Positions 1 through 8,300 of a stretch of DNA of 8,744 nt are shown piece by piece (position 1 is the stretch's first letter; each line of letters begins with the position of its first letter). The position numbers were made by a program, and so were the translations under genes. The stretch is from Vicinamibacteria bacterium (GTDB lineage Bacteria; Acidobacteriota; Vicinamibacteria; Fen-336; JAGNNV01), in the NCBI GenBank assembly GCA_016650185.1, contig JAENWE010000314.1, forward strand, positions 1 to 8,744. The letters are read 5' to 3'. The notes under the pieces were generated by a model. The model searched no databases. It saw only the letters and a list, made by a program, of their open reading frames with translations, and was not told the DNA's origin.

Positions 1-513
1 ATGACGCCCGCTGAGCGCCGCGCCGTCATCGGTCGTCAGGTCATGGAACGACGAGAGGAGCGTCTTGGACCATCCCCTCAGGACGGGAGAAGGATCGAGG
101 GTCAACGGCCGGAGGACCGTCGGGGTCCTGGCGATGGCCGTTTTCTCCCCCCACCGCAAGGTCAGTCTCGAACCAGAATCGTTTTGGAGGTCGAGGCCTC
201 CCAGCCCTCCACCGGGGATCAGATCAGCGCCCTTTTTGCGGAGGTTCTGATCGACGGCCGGCCGTATCGCGCTTTCCCCATCCGGTTCTCGGGCGCAAAT
301 TCGTTCGCGCGATGGAAGAAGGTCGAGAGCATCGTGCTGGAAGGAGTGCCTCTGTCGGCGAGGGAGATTACCCTCGCCGTCGCCACCGATCCCGGCCTCA
401 ATTCCGAGCGCATGGAGGGCTCGACCCGTCTTTCCATTGAAGGGGAAGAGACGAGCCTGAGCGTGGTCGTGCGGTTCTACAACCAGTTCGACAGATCGGT
501 GCGCTTTCGCTAG
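1..513 (+). CDS. Hypothetical protein, basic linker plus beta-rich domain (possibly 5'-truncated)
   Basis: I do not recognise this 170-residue protein. Residues 1-57 are dominated by Arg, Glu, Gly, Pro and Gln, look disordered, and have no hydrophobic core for a signal peptide or membrane anchor. Residues 58-170 alternate hydrophobic and polar positions as beta strands do (IVLEVEA at 60-66, ALFAEVLIDG at 78-87, REITLAVAT at 121-129, SLSVVVRFYNQF at 152-163) and probably form a small beta-sandwich. No catalytic motif is visible. The frame is open from the first base of the window and the ATG lies exactly at position 1, so no ribosome-binding site can be seen. The gene could be whole or the C-terminal part of a longer, perhaps exported, protein. 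The TAG stop at 511-513 interlocks with the stop of the convergent ligase gene. Coding status is supported by the beta-like pattern and the exact end-to-end packing. Function is unknown. Confidence 0.6.
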   Translation: MTPAERRAVIGRQVMERREERLGPSPQDGRRIEGQRPEDRRGPGDGRFLPPPQGQSRTRIVLEVEASQPSTGDQISALFAEVLIDGRPYRAFPIRFSGANSFARWKKVESIVLEGVPLSAREITLAVATDPGLNSERMEGSTRLSIEGEETSLSVVVRFYNQFDRSVRFR

Positions 514-1616
514 CCGCGCGGTTCGAGGGCGAGACTCACGATTCGGTGAAGCAAGTCGCCGAAGGGGATCCCCGCGGCCGCCGCGGCCTTGGGCAAGAGC
601 GAGTTCATGGTCATGCCGGGCAAGGTGTTGACCTCGAGCACGACGGGACCGTTCGGCCCGAGAATCAGATCGGTTCGCGAGTACCCTGAACAGCCGAGAG
701 ACCGGTGCGCGCGCACGGCGAGAGACTGCGCTGTGAGCCTCGCCGCTTCGGAAATCCGGGCCGGACAGATCTCGTCGCACTGATCGGGGTCGTACTTGGC
801 CAAGTAGTCGAAGAACTCTCGCTTGGGAACGATCTCGACCACCGGCAGGGCCTGCAACTCTTCGCTCCCCACCACTCCGATCACCCCCACGGTGATCTCG
901 GTGCCGAAGATGCGTTCTTCGACGAGCGCCTGATCGTCGTGATCGAGTGCGATCCGAACCGCGCTCTCCATCGCCTCGGGCGAGTCGACCATGGACATGC
1001 CGAGGCTCGATCCCTGCTTCGAGGGCTTCACCACCGCAGGCAGGAGTTCATGGGCCCGAGCCAGCACGATCGACAAGTCGCGAGAAAGATCCGCGCGAGA
1101 CATGTGCGCGCCCCGAGGCATCTTGATTCCTTCGCCTCGAAGCACACGCTTCGACATGACCTTGTCCATGGCCAGAGCGGACGCCAGCACGCCGGAGCCC
1201 GTGTAGGGCAAGCCGGTCAATTCCAAAAAGCCCTGGATGGTTCCATCCTCGCCATACTTGCCATGGAGGGCGAGGAACGCCACATCGATCCCTCGATCTC
1301 CCCGACTTGAAAGAGCCTGCGTGGCCGAGACCGCCAAAGACTCCGCTCGCTCGACCTGGTCCCGGATCCCCGCGGGCAGATCGTCGGTCGCGGGAAGCGC
1401 CTTTCGCGGTCTTGACTCCTGCAGCGCAATCGCCTTCTCCCGAAGCTCGGGAGAAAGCCCGGGATGCTGGGCCATCAGAGCCAGGGTGTCGAGCAGTTTC
1501 GGTTCGTACAGATCCTTGGGCAGGTGCTCCGCAATCATCAGACCGGAGGCGAGAGAAATCTGGCGCTCTTCGGAAGCGCCGCCAAACAGGATGCCGACCC
1601 GGATCCGATGGGTCAC
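510..1616 (-). CDS. ddl: D-alanine--D-alanine ligase (ATP-grasp)
   Basis: This cytoplasmic enzyme joins two D-alanines with ATP to make the dipeptide used by MurF in peptidoglycan precursor synthesis. The 368-residue protein has the family motifs in order: GGASEERQISLASG at 12-25 (N-terminal D-Ala site, with the conserved Glu), HGKYGEDG at 118-125, PYTGSGVLASALAMDK at 137-152, KPSKQGSSLGMS at 197-208 (ATP-grasp lysine and serine loop), the omega loop FFDYLAKYD at 268-276, Arg314 in SGYSRTD, and EVNTLPGMT at 328-336 (metal and second D-Ala site). The tyrosine of the LAKY loop is the residue expected in D-Ala-D-Ala enzymes; D-lactate ligases of the VanA type carry His there. The start is the GTG at 1616-1614, because homology begins at once (VTHRIRVGILFGG) and this GTG overlaps the thioesterase stop as GTGA. 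The frame is open 38 codons further upstream, but that stretch is Gly/Arg-rich and antisense-like. Residues 41-108 form a charged, helix-rich segment unlike the E. coli enzymes. Length fits the longer DdlA-like class. Confidence 0.95.
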   Translation of the reverse strand: MTHRIRVGILFGGASEERQISLASGLMIAEHLPKDLYEPKLLDTLALMAQHPGLSPELREKAIALQESRPRKALPATDDLPAGIRDQVERAESLAVSATQALSSRGDRGIDVAFLALHGKYGEDGTIQGFLELTGLPYTGSGVLASALAMDKVMSKRVLRGEGIKMPRGAHMSRADLSRDLSIVLARAHELLPAVVKPSKQGSSLGMSMVDSPEAMESAVRIALDHDDQALVEERIFGTEITVGVIGVVGSEELQALPVVEIVPKREFFDYLAKYDPDQCDEICPARISEAARLTAQSLAVRAHRSLGCSGYSRTDLILGPNGPVVLEVNTLPGMTMNSLLPKAAAAAGIPFGDLLHRIVSLALEPRG

Positions 1617-2005
1617 GAGTTCGAGGAACCCTCGCGCCTGATGGGAGTGGGATGGCCGTGCTGGTCGACCGCCACCAGAACCACCTCGGCCTCGGTGACC
1701 TGGACCCGCTCGCCTTCGCCCGCTCCCCAACGTTCCGCCTCCACGCTCACCTTCACCGTGATGGACGTGCGGCCGATCCGAGTCGTCTCCGTGAAGAAGT
1801 TGACGATGTCGCCCAGAAACACCGGGGCATGAAACTCCACCTCACGCATGGCCTTGGTCACGTAGCGGTGAGGGGCTGATTTGCGGGCCTCCACCGCCGA
1901 GGCCAAGTCGATATGCGAGAGGATGACGCCCCCGAAGATGGTGCCGTAGGCGTTGGTGTCCTTGGGAAGAAGGAGCACCTTGATGGCGGGAATTCGGATG
2001 GTCAT
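1613..2005 (-). CDS. Acyl-CoA thioesterase, YciA-like single hotdog domain
   Basis: This is a 130-residue single-domain hotdog hydrolase that splits acyl-CoA thioesters to free acid and CoA in the cytoplasm. It resembles E. coli YciA in length and motifs: LPKDTNAYGTIFGG at 13-26 (family pattern MPxDTNxxGxIFGG), then ILSHIDLASA at 28-37, with Asp33 at the position of the catalytic Asp of the YciA/BFIT group. PVFLGDIV follows at 61-68 (family PVxVGDxV), then a strand run GRTSITVKVSVEAE at 78-91 and the closing strand TEAEVVLVAVD at 104-114. These enzymes usually form hexamers of hotdog dimers. ATG at 2005-2003 is the first possible start, since an in-frame TAA lies at 2020-2018. The bases just before it are pyrimidine-rich on the coding strand and show no Shine-Dalgarno, so translation may be leaderless or weak. 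It is the first gene of a two-gene unit with ddl. Substrate range cannot be told from sequence. Confidence 0.9.
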   Translation of the reverse strand: MTIRIPAIKVLLLPKDTNAYGTIFGGVILSHIDLASAVEARKSAPHRYVTKAMREVEFHAPVFLGDIVNFFTETTRIGRTSITVKVSVEAERWGAGEGERVQVTEAEVVLVAVDQHGHPTPIRREGSSNS

Positions 2006-2068
2006 GAGGGGGCAAGGTTACGACATGGACCGCTCGCGCTCTTTGGCCGGACTCTGTCACCCGTCCTT

Positions 2069-2082
2069 TGGAATTCGTTCCA
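2069..2082. promoter_or_regulatory. Short perfect inverted repeat in divergent intergenic region
   Basis: TGGAA-TTCG-TTCCA is a 5-bp perfect inverted repeat around a TTCG loop, extended in RNA form by one G-U and one U-A pair. It lies between the divergent thioesterase and giant-protein genes. It could be a repressor operator or a small RNA hairpin. No run of T follows on either strand, so it is not a clear intrinsic terminator. A repeat this short can arise by chance. Confidence 0.2.
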
Positions 2083-2137
2083 GAAACTTCTTTCGTGCGC
2101 GACAAATGAACGGATACGAAACGATCAGAGTCTGGGC

Positions 2138-2143
2138 TATAGT
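2138..2143 (+). promoter_or_regulatory. Possible -10 box for the giant secreted-protein gene
   Basis: TATAGT matches the sigma-70-type -10 hexamer at four of six bases plus position. It sits 36 bp before the ATG at 2180, leaving room for a leader of about 30 nt. The hexamer 17 bp upstream (TACGAA at 2115-2120) is a poor -35 box, so this is a weak promoter or needs an activator. The rest of the 174-bp intergenic region (2006-2179) is more AT-rich than the genes beside it, as expected for a divergent promoter region. I could not place a convincing minus-strand promoter for the thioesterase. Confidence 0.3.
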
Positions 2144-2166
2144 CCGCCACTTTCATTTTCTCGGTC

Positions 2167-2172
2167 GAGGAG
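2167..2172 (+). promoter_or_regulatory. Shine-Dalgarno of the giant ORF
   Basis: GAGGAG ends seven bases before the ATG at 2180, an ideal spacing. It settles the start choice: the only nearby alternative, the in-frame ATG at 2261, is preceded by a GC-rich stretch with no purine-rich site and would leave the basic n-region of the signal peptide untranslated. Confidence 0.75.
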
Positions 2173-2179
2173 TCTGACC

Positions 2180-2332
2180 ATGTCCTTGTTCTCCCTGACT
2201 CAGCGTCGCCGCATCGCCGCGCTCGTGCTCTACACGTTTGGCATCGATGCCGCGGCGCCGATGTCGATCTTTTTGACCCGGGCGACGGTGGCGGTGGCGA
2301 CGGTCGCCTCCTCAGCCGCTCCCGCGAGTGCC
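2180..2332 (+). other. Long N-terminal signal peptide
   Basis: The basic n-region (QRRR at residues 8-11) is followed by the hydrophobic stretch IAALVLYTFGI at 12-22, then a break with Asp23 and Pro27, a second Ala/Val-rich run at 35-49, and an AxA cleavage site (APASA, cut after Ala51 before QS). At about 51 residues it is longer than usual Sec signals and has a two-part core with Arg34 in the middle. Export is still the best reading, given the wholly extracellular-type domains that follow. Confidence 0.7.
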
Positions 2333-5300
2333 CAATCGGCGTCTTTGTGTGATGCGGCGCTGAACGCCGGGTCTGCTCCCGTGGCCTCGGCGGCGACGGC
2401 CCGGCTGTGGCCGCCCAATCACGCGCTGTCCAACGTCCTCTACTCCGCCGACTTGAGAGCGGCGTGTTCGGGCATTGCCAGTCTGCGGGTACGGGTGTGG
2501 GCCGACGAACCCGACGAGGATCAAACCGGGGATGGAAACCACTCGCCCGATGCCGTCGCGAACTCGGTTCCCGAACTTCTACTTCGCGCTGAGCGCAAAG
2601 GGAACGGCGACGGCCGCGTCTATCTCATCCTCGCGACCGCCACCTCGCCCTCGGGAGTCTCGAACACCGCGTGCTCGGCGGTTGGCGTTGCCAAGAGCCA
2701 GTCCAAGAAAGATCGTGACTCTCTCGACGCGCAGATCGCGGCGGCCCTCTTCTATTGCGCCGCAAACGACGCCCCGCCCGCGGAGTTCTTCCCGCTGCTG
2801 GATACGCCTTGGGGGGCCGTCGTCACCAATCAGGCGCCGCAGGTGAGCGCGGGCCCCGATGCCACGATCGCATTTGGGGCGAGCGTCGCCCTTGTGGGAA
2901 CGGCCACCGACGATGGACTGCCGTCGAACACCCTGACAGCGCAATGGACGGTGGTGTCTGGACCGGGTGCGGTGACGATCGCCAACAGCGTCGCCCTGGT
3001 GACGTCAGCGACCTTCTCCTCGAGCGGCGCCTACGTGCTGCGCCTCACCGCCACCGACGGCGTCCTGAGTTCCTCCGACGACATGGCGGTCGTGGTCGGA
3101 CTGCAAAATACGCCACCCGTCGTGAGCGCAGGGCCGGACGTTTCCGTGACCTTGCCCGCCACGACGGCGACCCTCTCTGGGAGCGTCACCGATGATGGGC
3201 TTCCGTCGGGGACTCTCGGCATCTCTTGGACGGTCGTGAGCGGGGGCCCAGGCGGCGTCACTTTCTCTTCGCCCTCGGCCGCCACCACCGACGCAACGTT
3301 CTCGACGGAGGGAACCTACGTCCTGCGGCTATCGGCCACCGACGGCGCCCTCTCCGCATCGGACGACGTTCAGGTCGTCGTTCATCCGCCGGCCAATGCC
3401 CCGCCCACCGTATCGGCCGGACCTGACGCATCTCTCGTTCTTCCGGCGTCGGTGGCCGCTTTGGCTGGCAGCGTGAGCGACGACGGTCAACCCACGGGCA
3501 CGCTGACCACACTTTGGACGCAGGTCTCGGGCCCTTCGGGAGCCCTCATCGCCGATCCTTCCGCGCCAATCACCGCCGTGACCATCACCTCGGTCGGCGC
3601 GTACGTCTTTCGGTTGACCGCGGACGACGATGTGCTTGCCGCATCGGACGACATGACGCTTTCGGTGTCGCCCGCTCCGAATCTTGCCCCCGTGGCGAAT
3701 GCGGGGCCAGACCTGGAGATCCAGCTCCCCTCCACGACGGCAAGTCTGGTTGGATCCGTGAGCGATGACGGCCAGCCGGCGGGGACGCTGGTCGCGTCGT
3801 GGACGGTGATCTCCGGCCCCGGCGTGGTGACGTTCAGCGACCCTTCGGCGGCGGCGACATCGGTCACCATCGAAACGGCCGGGGCGTACGTGTTGCGCCT
3901 CACCGCAAGCGATTCAGTGCTTACGGCCAGCGACGATGCGGCCGTAACTGTCTTGCCGGCGCCGGCCCCAAGCGTTTCGATCGACGACTTGTCGGCAGCA
4001 GAGGGAAACGACGGACGGCGCGCCATCACCACCATGGTTCGCCTCTCTCGCGCCGACACCGCCGAAGTCCGCACGGACTACGTCACGGCGCCCGGGAACG
4101 CGAGAGAAGGTTGCGACTACGAGGTGGCGTACGGGACCCTGACCTTCGCCCCCGGAGTCACCGAGTTGCCGTTGACGATCTATGTGAATGGCGATCTCGC
4201 GCCCGAGGCTGACGAGACGTTCGAGATCCGGCTCGGCAATGCGTTCAACGCCGTCCTCGCCGACGCGGCGGCGCTTGTGACCCTTCAAAACGACGATGGC
4301 ATCAACGCGCCGCCCTCTCGTCCCTCCGATCGCACCCCCAGCGCAGACGCCATCGAACAACCCCTTTCGACCACGCTTCAGTGGGCCCCTTCCACCGATC
4401 CCGATTCTGATCCGGTCACCTACGACGTGGAATTTGCCGCGAGCTTCGATCTCACCGGGCAGCAGTGGACCGCGGCCTGCGCCGCGACAAGCGGGCCGGG
4501 CGCTCGCTCGGGGGCGGCCACTGCCTATGACGATGGGTCCGATCGTCTCTTCGTGTTCGGCGGCACGACGGGTGCTGCCGATCTCTCCGATCTGTGGATC
4601 CTGAGCCGCGCGAGCGAAGCCGGCGGGACTCCGGTTTGGGCGTCGCTGAGCGTGGCCTTCGGCCCCGGCGACCGCCGCCTGGCCCGCGCCGCCTACGATT
4701 CCATAACCGACCGACTGCTGGTTGTGGGTGGGTGCGCGGGCGCTTGCGATGCGCCCTTCGCCGATGCGTGGCTTCTCGACGGCGTTTCCTCCGCATCGCC
4801 CTCTTGGGTGGCCGTCCCCGATCTTCCTGCGGGGCGCGCGAACGCCGCGGCCGCGTTCGATGAGTCGACGGGGCGTTTCTTCCTCGTCGGGGGACTCTCA
4901 CCCTCAGGTCTCATGGCCGACGTCGTCCATATCGACATGCGCGCGGCGTCGCCTGCGTGGGAGACGGCTGCTCCCACCGGCCTTGCGCCGGCGCCGTTTC
5001 AGGGCGCCTCTGCAGTCTACGATTCGTCCACCGACCGCGTCGTCGTGTTCGGCGGCCTCAACCCAAGCGGAGCCTCCCGCGATCTCGTGGCGCTCACCAA
5101 CCCTACGGGTTCCGCCGCGTGGGTCGCGCTGGCTCCGGCGGGCTCGCAGCCCGCGGGTCGCCACGGCCATGCGTTCCACTACGACCCGGTGACGGACCGC
5201 GCTGTGCTCTACGGCGGGACCACCGCCGGGGTCGCCGCCAACACGAACTTCGTGGCGAGCGATACCTGGGTCCTCTCCGGCGTTCGCACCTTGACTCCGA

Positions 5301-8300
5301 TCTGGGAGCGCCTGACCGCCGCGGCCGCGCCGACGGGCCGCTTTGACGCGAGCACCGGCTTGTCCGTGTCCGAGAACCGGCTCGTGGTGGCGCTGGGCGC
5401 GAACAACAAGATCGGAGTGCCGGCGCTGGACGACAGCGCGATTCTCGCAAATGCGCTCGGGTCCATCCAGACGGTTGCCTCGGGCCAGGCCACCACAGGT
5501 TACGCCCCGGCCCTCGCCCAGAACGCCACCTACTACTGGAGAGTGATCGCCCGCGATGACAAGGGCGCCATCGCGGGAGCCCGTCCTTACGTCTTCTCGA
5601 TCGGGCTTCCGTCTTTGCGCGCGGTCGAGCTTTCTGTGCTCGAAGGCGACACCGGAGTCGTGACGGCCTCGGTTCCCGTGCTCCTGTCGCGACCGTCCGC
5701 CGATACGGTGACCGTGGCCTTTGACGTGACGGCGGCCTCGGGAGCCGGATCGGCCACTGCGGGAGTCGACTTCACACCCGTTTCGGGAGTCCTTGTGTTC
5801 CTTCCCGGCGAGACCGTGAAATCGATCGATGTGCCGATTATCTCGGATCTCGTCTTCGAGTCCGACGAAACCGTGCGGATTGCTCTCACTGCCCCCTCGG
5901 GCGCGGCGCTCGCAGAGGCTTCGACCCTTCTCACCATCCAAAACGATGACGCACCGAATACTCCCCCAGTGGTGTCCGCCGGCGCTGACATCCTCCTCAC
6001 TCCCCCCACCCTCACCACCACCCTGAACGGTAGCGCGACGGACGACGGAGTCGCCCTCCCGCTCTCACTGACCTGGACTCAGTTGGCGGGGCCCGGTTCG
6101 ACGACATTCACCGACGCCACCGCGGCGGTCACCAGCGTGACGCTGAGCGCGCCCGGCGACTATGTGTTTCGTCTGACCGCGGATGACGGTCTCGAGTTGG
6201 TTTCGGACGATGTCTCGGTATTCGCCCGCTCCCGGGCTGACCTCACGACCACCGCGCTGGACGCGACGGGCGTCACCTATGACGCGGCGTCGCTGGCGAT
6301 TTTGGGCTCGGCCCTCGTCACCGTGGCCGACCTGTCCGGGGTCGGACAACCGCTTCCGTTCGACGTGACCGTATTCGAGGATCGCGACGGAAACGGCCGG
6401 TTCGAGGTCGCCACCGATATCCTCCTCGGCAGGTCCACGGTGGCCGGACTCGCGGCCAGCGCCACGGTCGTCGTTGCCGTGCCCCTCTCCGGGAACGTGC
6501 TCTTCGCGGGGAACATCATCCACGCCGCGGTGGATGCGCTCGGGGTGGTGGCAGAGACGAACGAGGCCAACAACACCATCAGCACGGCGCCCCCGTGCAC
6601 GCCGGGAACGGTGGGGACGTTCTCGCCGGTTCTCGAGCGCTCGTGGACGGGGTCAACCATCGAACCCACCAAGAAGAGCGTCATCATGACCCCGGCGGTG
6701 GCTGATCTGACCGGAGATGGCATTCCAGAGATCATCTTCATCTCGCACCCGGCCGCGAACTTCTCGGGGAGCAACGGCGTGCTGCGCGCCATCGATGGAG
6801 CGTCGGGCGCGGAAGTCTTCACCAATGCCGCCGTCCTGCTCGAAGGCATCGCACACATCGCGGTCGGCGATATCGACGGCGATGCCCGGCCGGAGATCGT
6901 GGCCGCCGCCAGGGGACAACGCCTGGTGGCGTTCGAGCACGACGGCACGTTGAAGTGGACATCTCCGGTGCTGTCGGGAAATCTGATCTACGGGGCTCCG
7001 GTGATCGCTCAACTGGACGGGATCGGCCCGCCGGAGATCGTGATGGGAAATCATGTGCTCAATGCCGACGGCACATTGAGGTGGACCGGCGCGGGCGGAC
7101 GTGGCGAGTATCTCAACCTCGGCGGGATCTCGGTCGTGGCTGACATCGACGGCGATGGCTCGCCCGAGGTGATGGCCGGCAACACCGCGTATCGCGCCGA
7201 TGGAACGATCCTTTGGCGGAATACCAGCATTCCGGACGGCTATGTGGCGATCGCGAACATGGACGCCGATCCCGAGCCGGAAATCGTCCACGTGACGAGC
7301 GGTCAGCTTCGTATTCTGTCGGCGACCGGAGCGGTAGAACTCGGCCCGGTGACCATCCCCGGAGGTCGCGGCGGGCCGCCGACGGTGGCCGACATGGACG
7401 GCGACGGCAAACCGGAAATCGGCGTCGCATCCTTCTCTCGCTATACGGTCTGGGAGGACACTCTGGCTACGCGTTGGTCTGTGGTGATTTCCGACGTCAG
7501 TTCAGGGATCACGGGTTCGTCTGTTTTCGACTTCGATGGCGATGGCCGTGCCGAGGTCGTGTACGGCGATGAGTTCAACCTTCGCGTGTTCCGCGGTACC
7601 GACGGTGTCGTGCTGTTCCAGACCCCGCTGCGAAACGCCACTGGAACAGAGACCGCTCTGGTGGCCGATGTGGACGGTGATCAGAACGCCGAAATCGTGG
7701 CGGTAGCCAATCTGACTTTGGGGGGCGTAGGCGCCGAGGGCATTTTCATCTACGGCGATGCCAACGATTCCTGGGTGTCCACGCGCAAGGTCTGGAACCA
7801 GCACAGCTATCACGTCGGGAACGTGAATGACGACCTGTCGATTCCGGCGGTTGAAATCCCCTCCTGGACGACGCACAACTCCTACCGATCTCAGGTCCTG
7901 CCTGAGGGCGGATGCGCGTTCGTGCGGCCGGACCTGGCGCCTTCGTTCGCGCGCAAGAGCGCTGACCCGGCGGGCCTGAGCGTCACCTTGCGCATCGGAA
8001 ACGCCGGCGCCGCGGTTGTTCCGGCCGGAGCTTCGATCTCGTTCCGAAACGGATCTGCCGCCGGACCGCGTCTTGCCACCCTCGTCACCGCCACCGCGAT
8101 ACCGGTGGGCGCGTTCGTGGACCTGACCACCGTGCTTCCACTCGGCGTGTCCGCCCTCCCCTTGTTCGTGGTCGCCGACGACCCTCTACCCGGTGGCACG
8201 TCGAACGTCGAGTCGAACGAAGCGAACAACGCTCTCGACACGCGCATCTATTGGGGCGGAGCCATTAACGCGGTGCCTCAGGTGGACGCGGGCGCCGATC

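Noticed and set aside
705..1310. A 201-codon plus-strand frame inside ddl
   Set aside because: It is antisense to a strongly supported ligase, with His/Arg-rich composition and no motif.
510..1616. VanA/VanB-type D-Ala-D-Lac ligase of glycopeptide resistance
   Set aside because: The omega loop reads LAKY, with tyrosine where D-lactate ligases carry histidine, and there are no vanH, vanX or two-component genes nearby.
1617..1730. Upstream ATG extension of the ligase frame (38 codons)
   Set aside because: The extension is Gly/Arg/Pro-rich and lies inside the thioesterase gene. The GTG at 1616 fits both homology and the GTGA overlap.
1307..1879. A 190-codon plus-strand frame across the ddl-thioesterase junction
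   Set aside because: It is antisense to two recognised genes and has no family resemblance.
2137..2142. CTATAG palindrome as a bidirectional promoter
   Set aside because: On the minus strand no acceptable -35 box lies at the right spacing, and the site is over 130 bp from the thioesterase start.
1842..2156. A minus-strand frame overlapping the start of the thioesterase
   Set aside because: It overlaps the conserved thioesterase start in another frame and has His/Pro/Ser-rich composition typical of a shadow.
2261..2263. Alternative internal ATG start of the giant protein
   Set aside because: It has no Shine-Dalgarno and would lose the basic n-region. The GAGGAG site at 2167-2172 favours 2180.
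2828..3955. CRISPR or other nucleotide repeat array
   Set aside because: The periodicity of about 280 bp is conserved at protein level, not as short identical DNA repeats with spacers.
4460..5455. Galactose-oxidase-like enzyme activity for the kelch domain
   Set aside because: No copper-ligand Tyr/His set or Cys-Tyr pair can be identified. The fold similarity alone does not support catalysis.
4904..5941. A 345-codon open frame on the minus strand
   Set aside because: It lies wholly opposite the kelch and Calx-beta coding region, is rich in Arg, Gly and His, and shows no domain pattern. It is an antisense shadow of GC-rich coding DNA.
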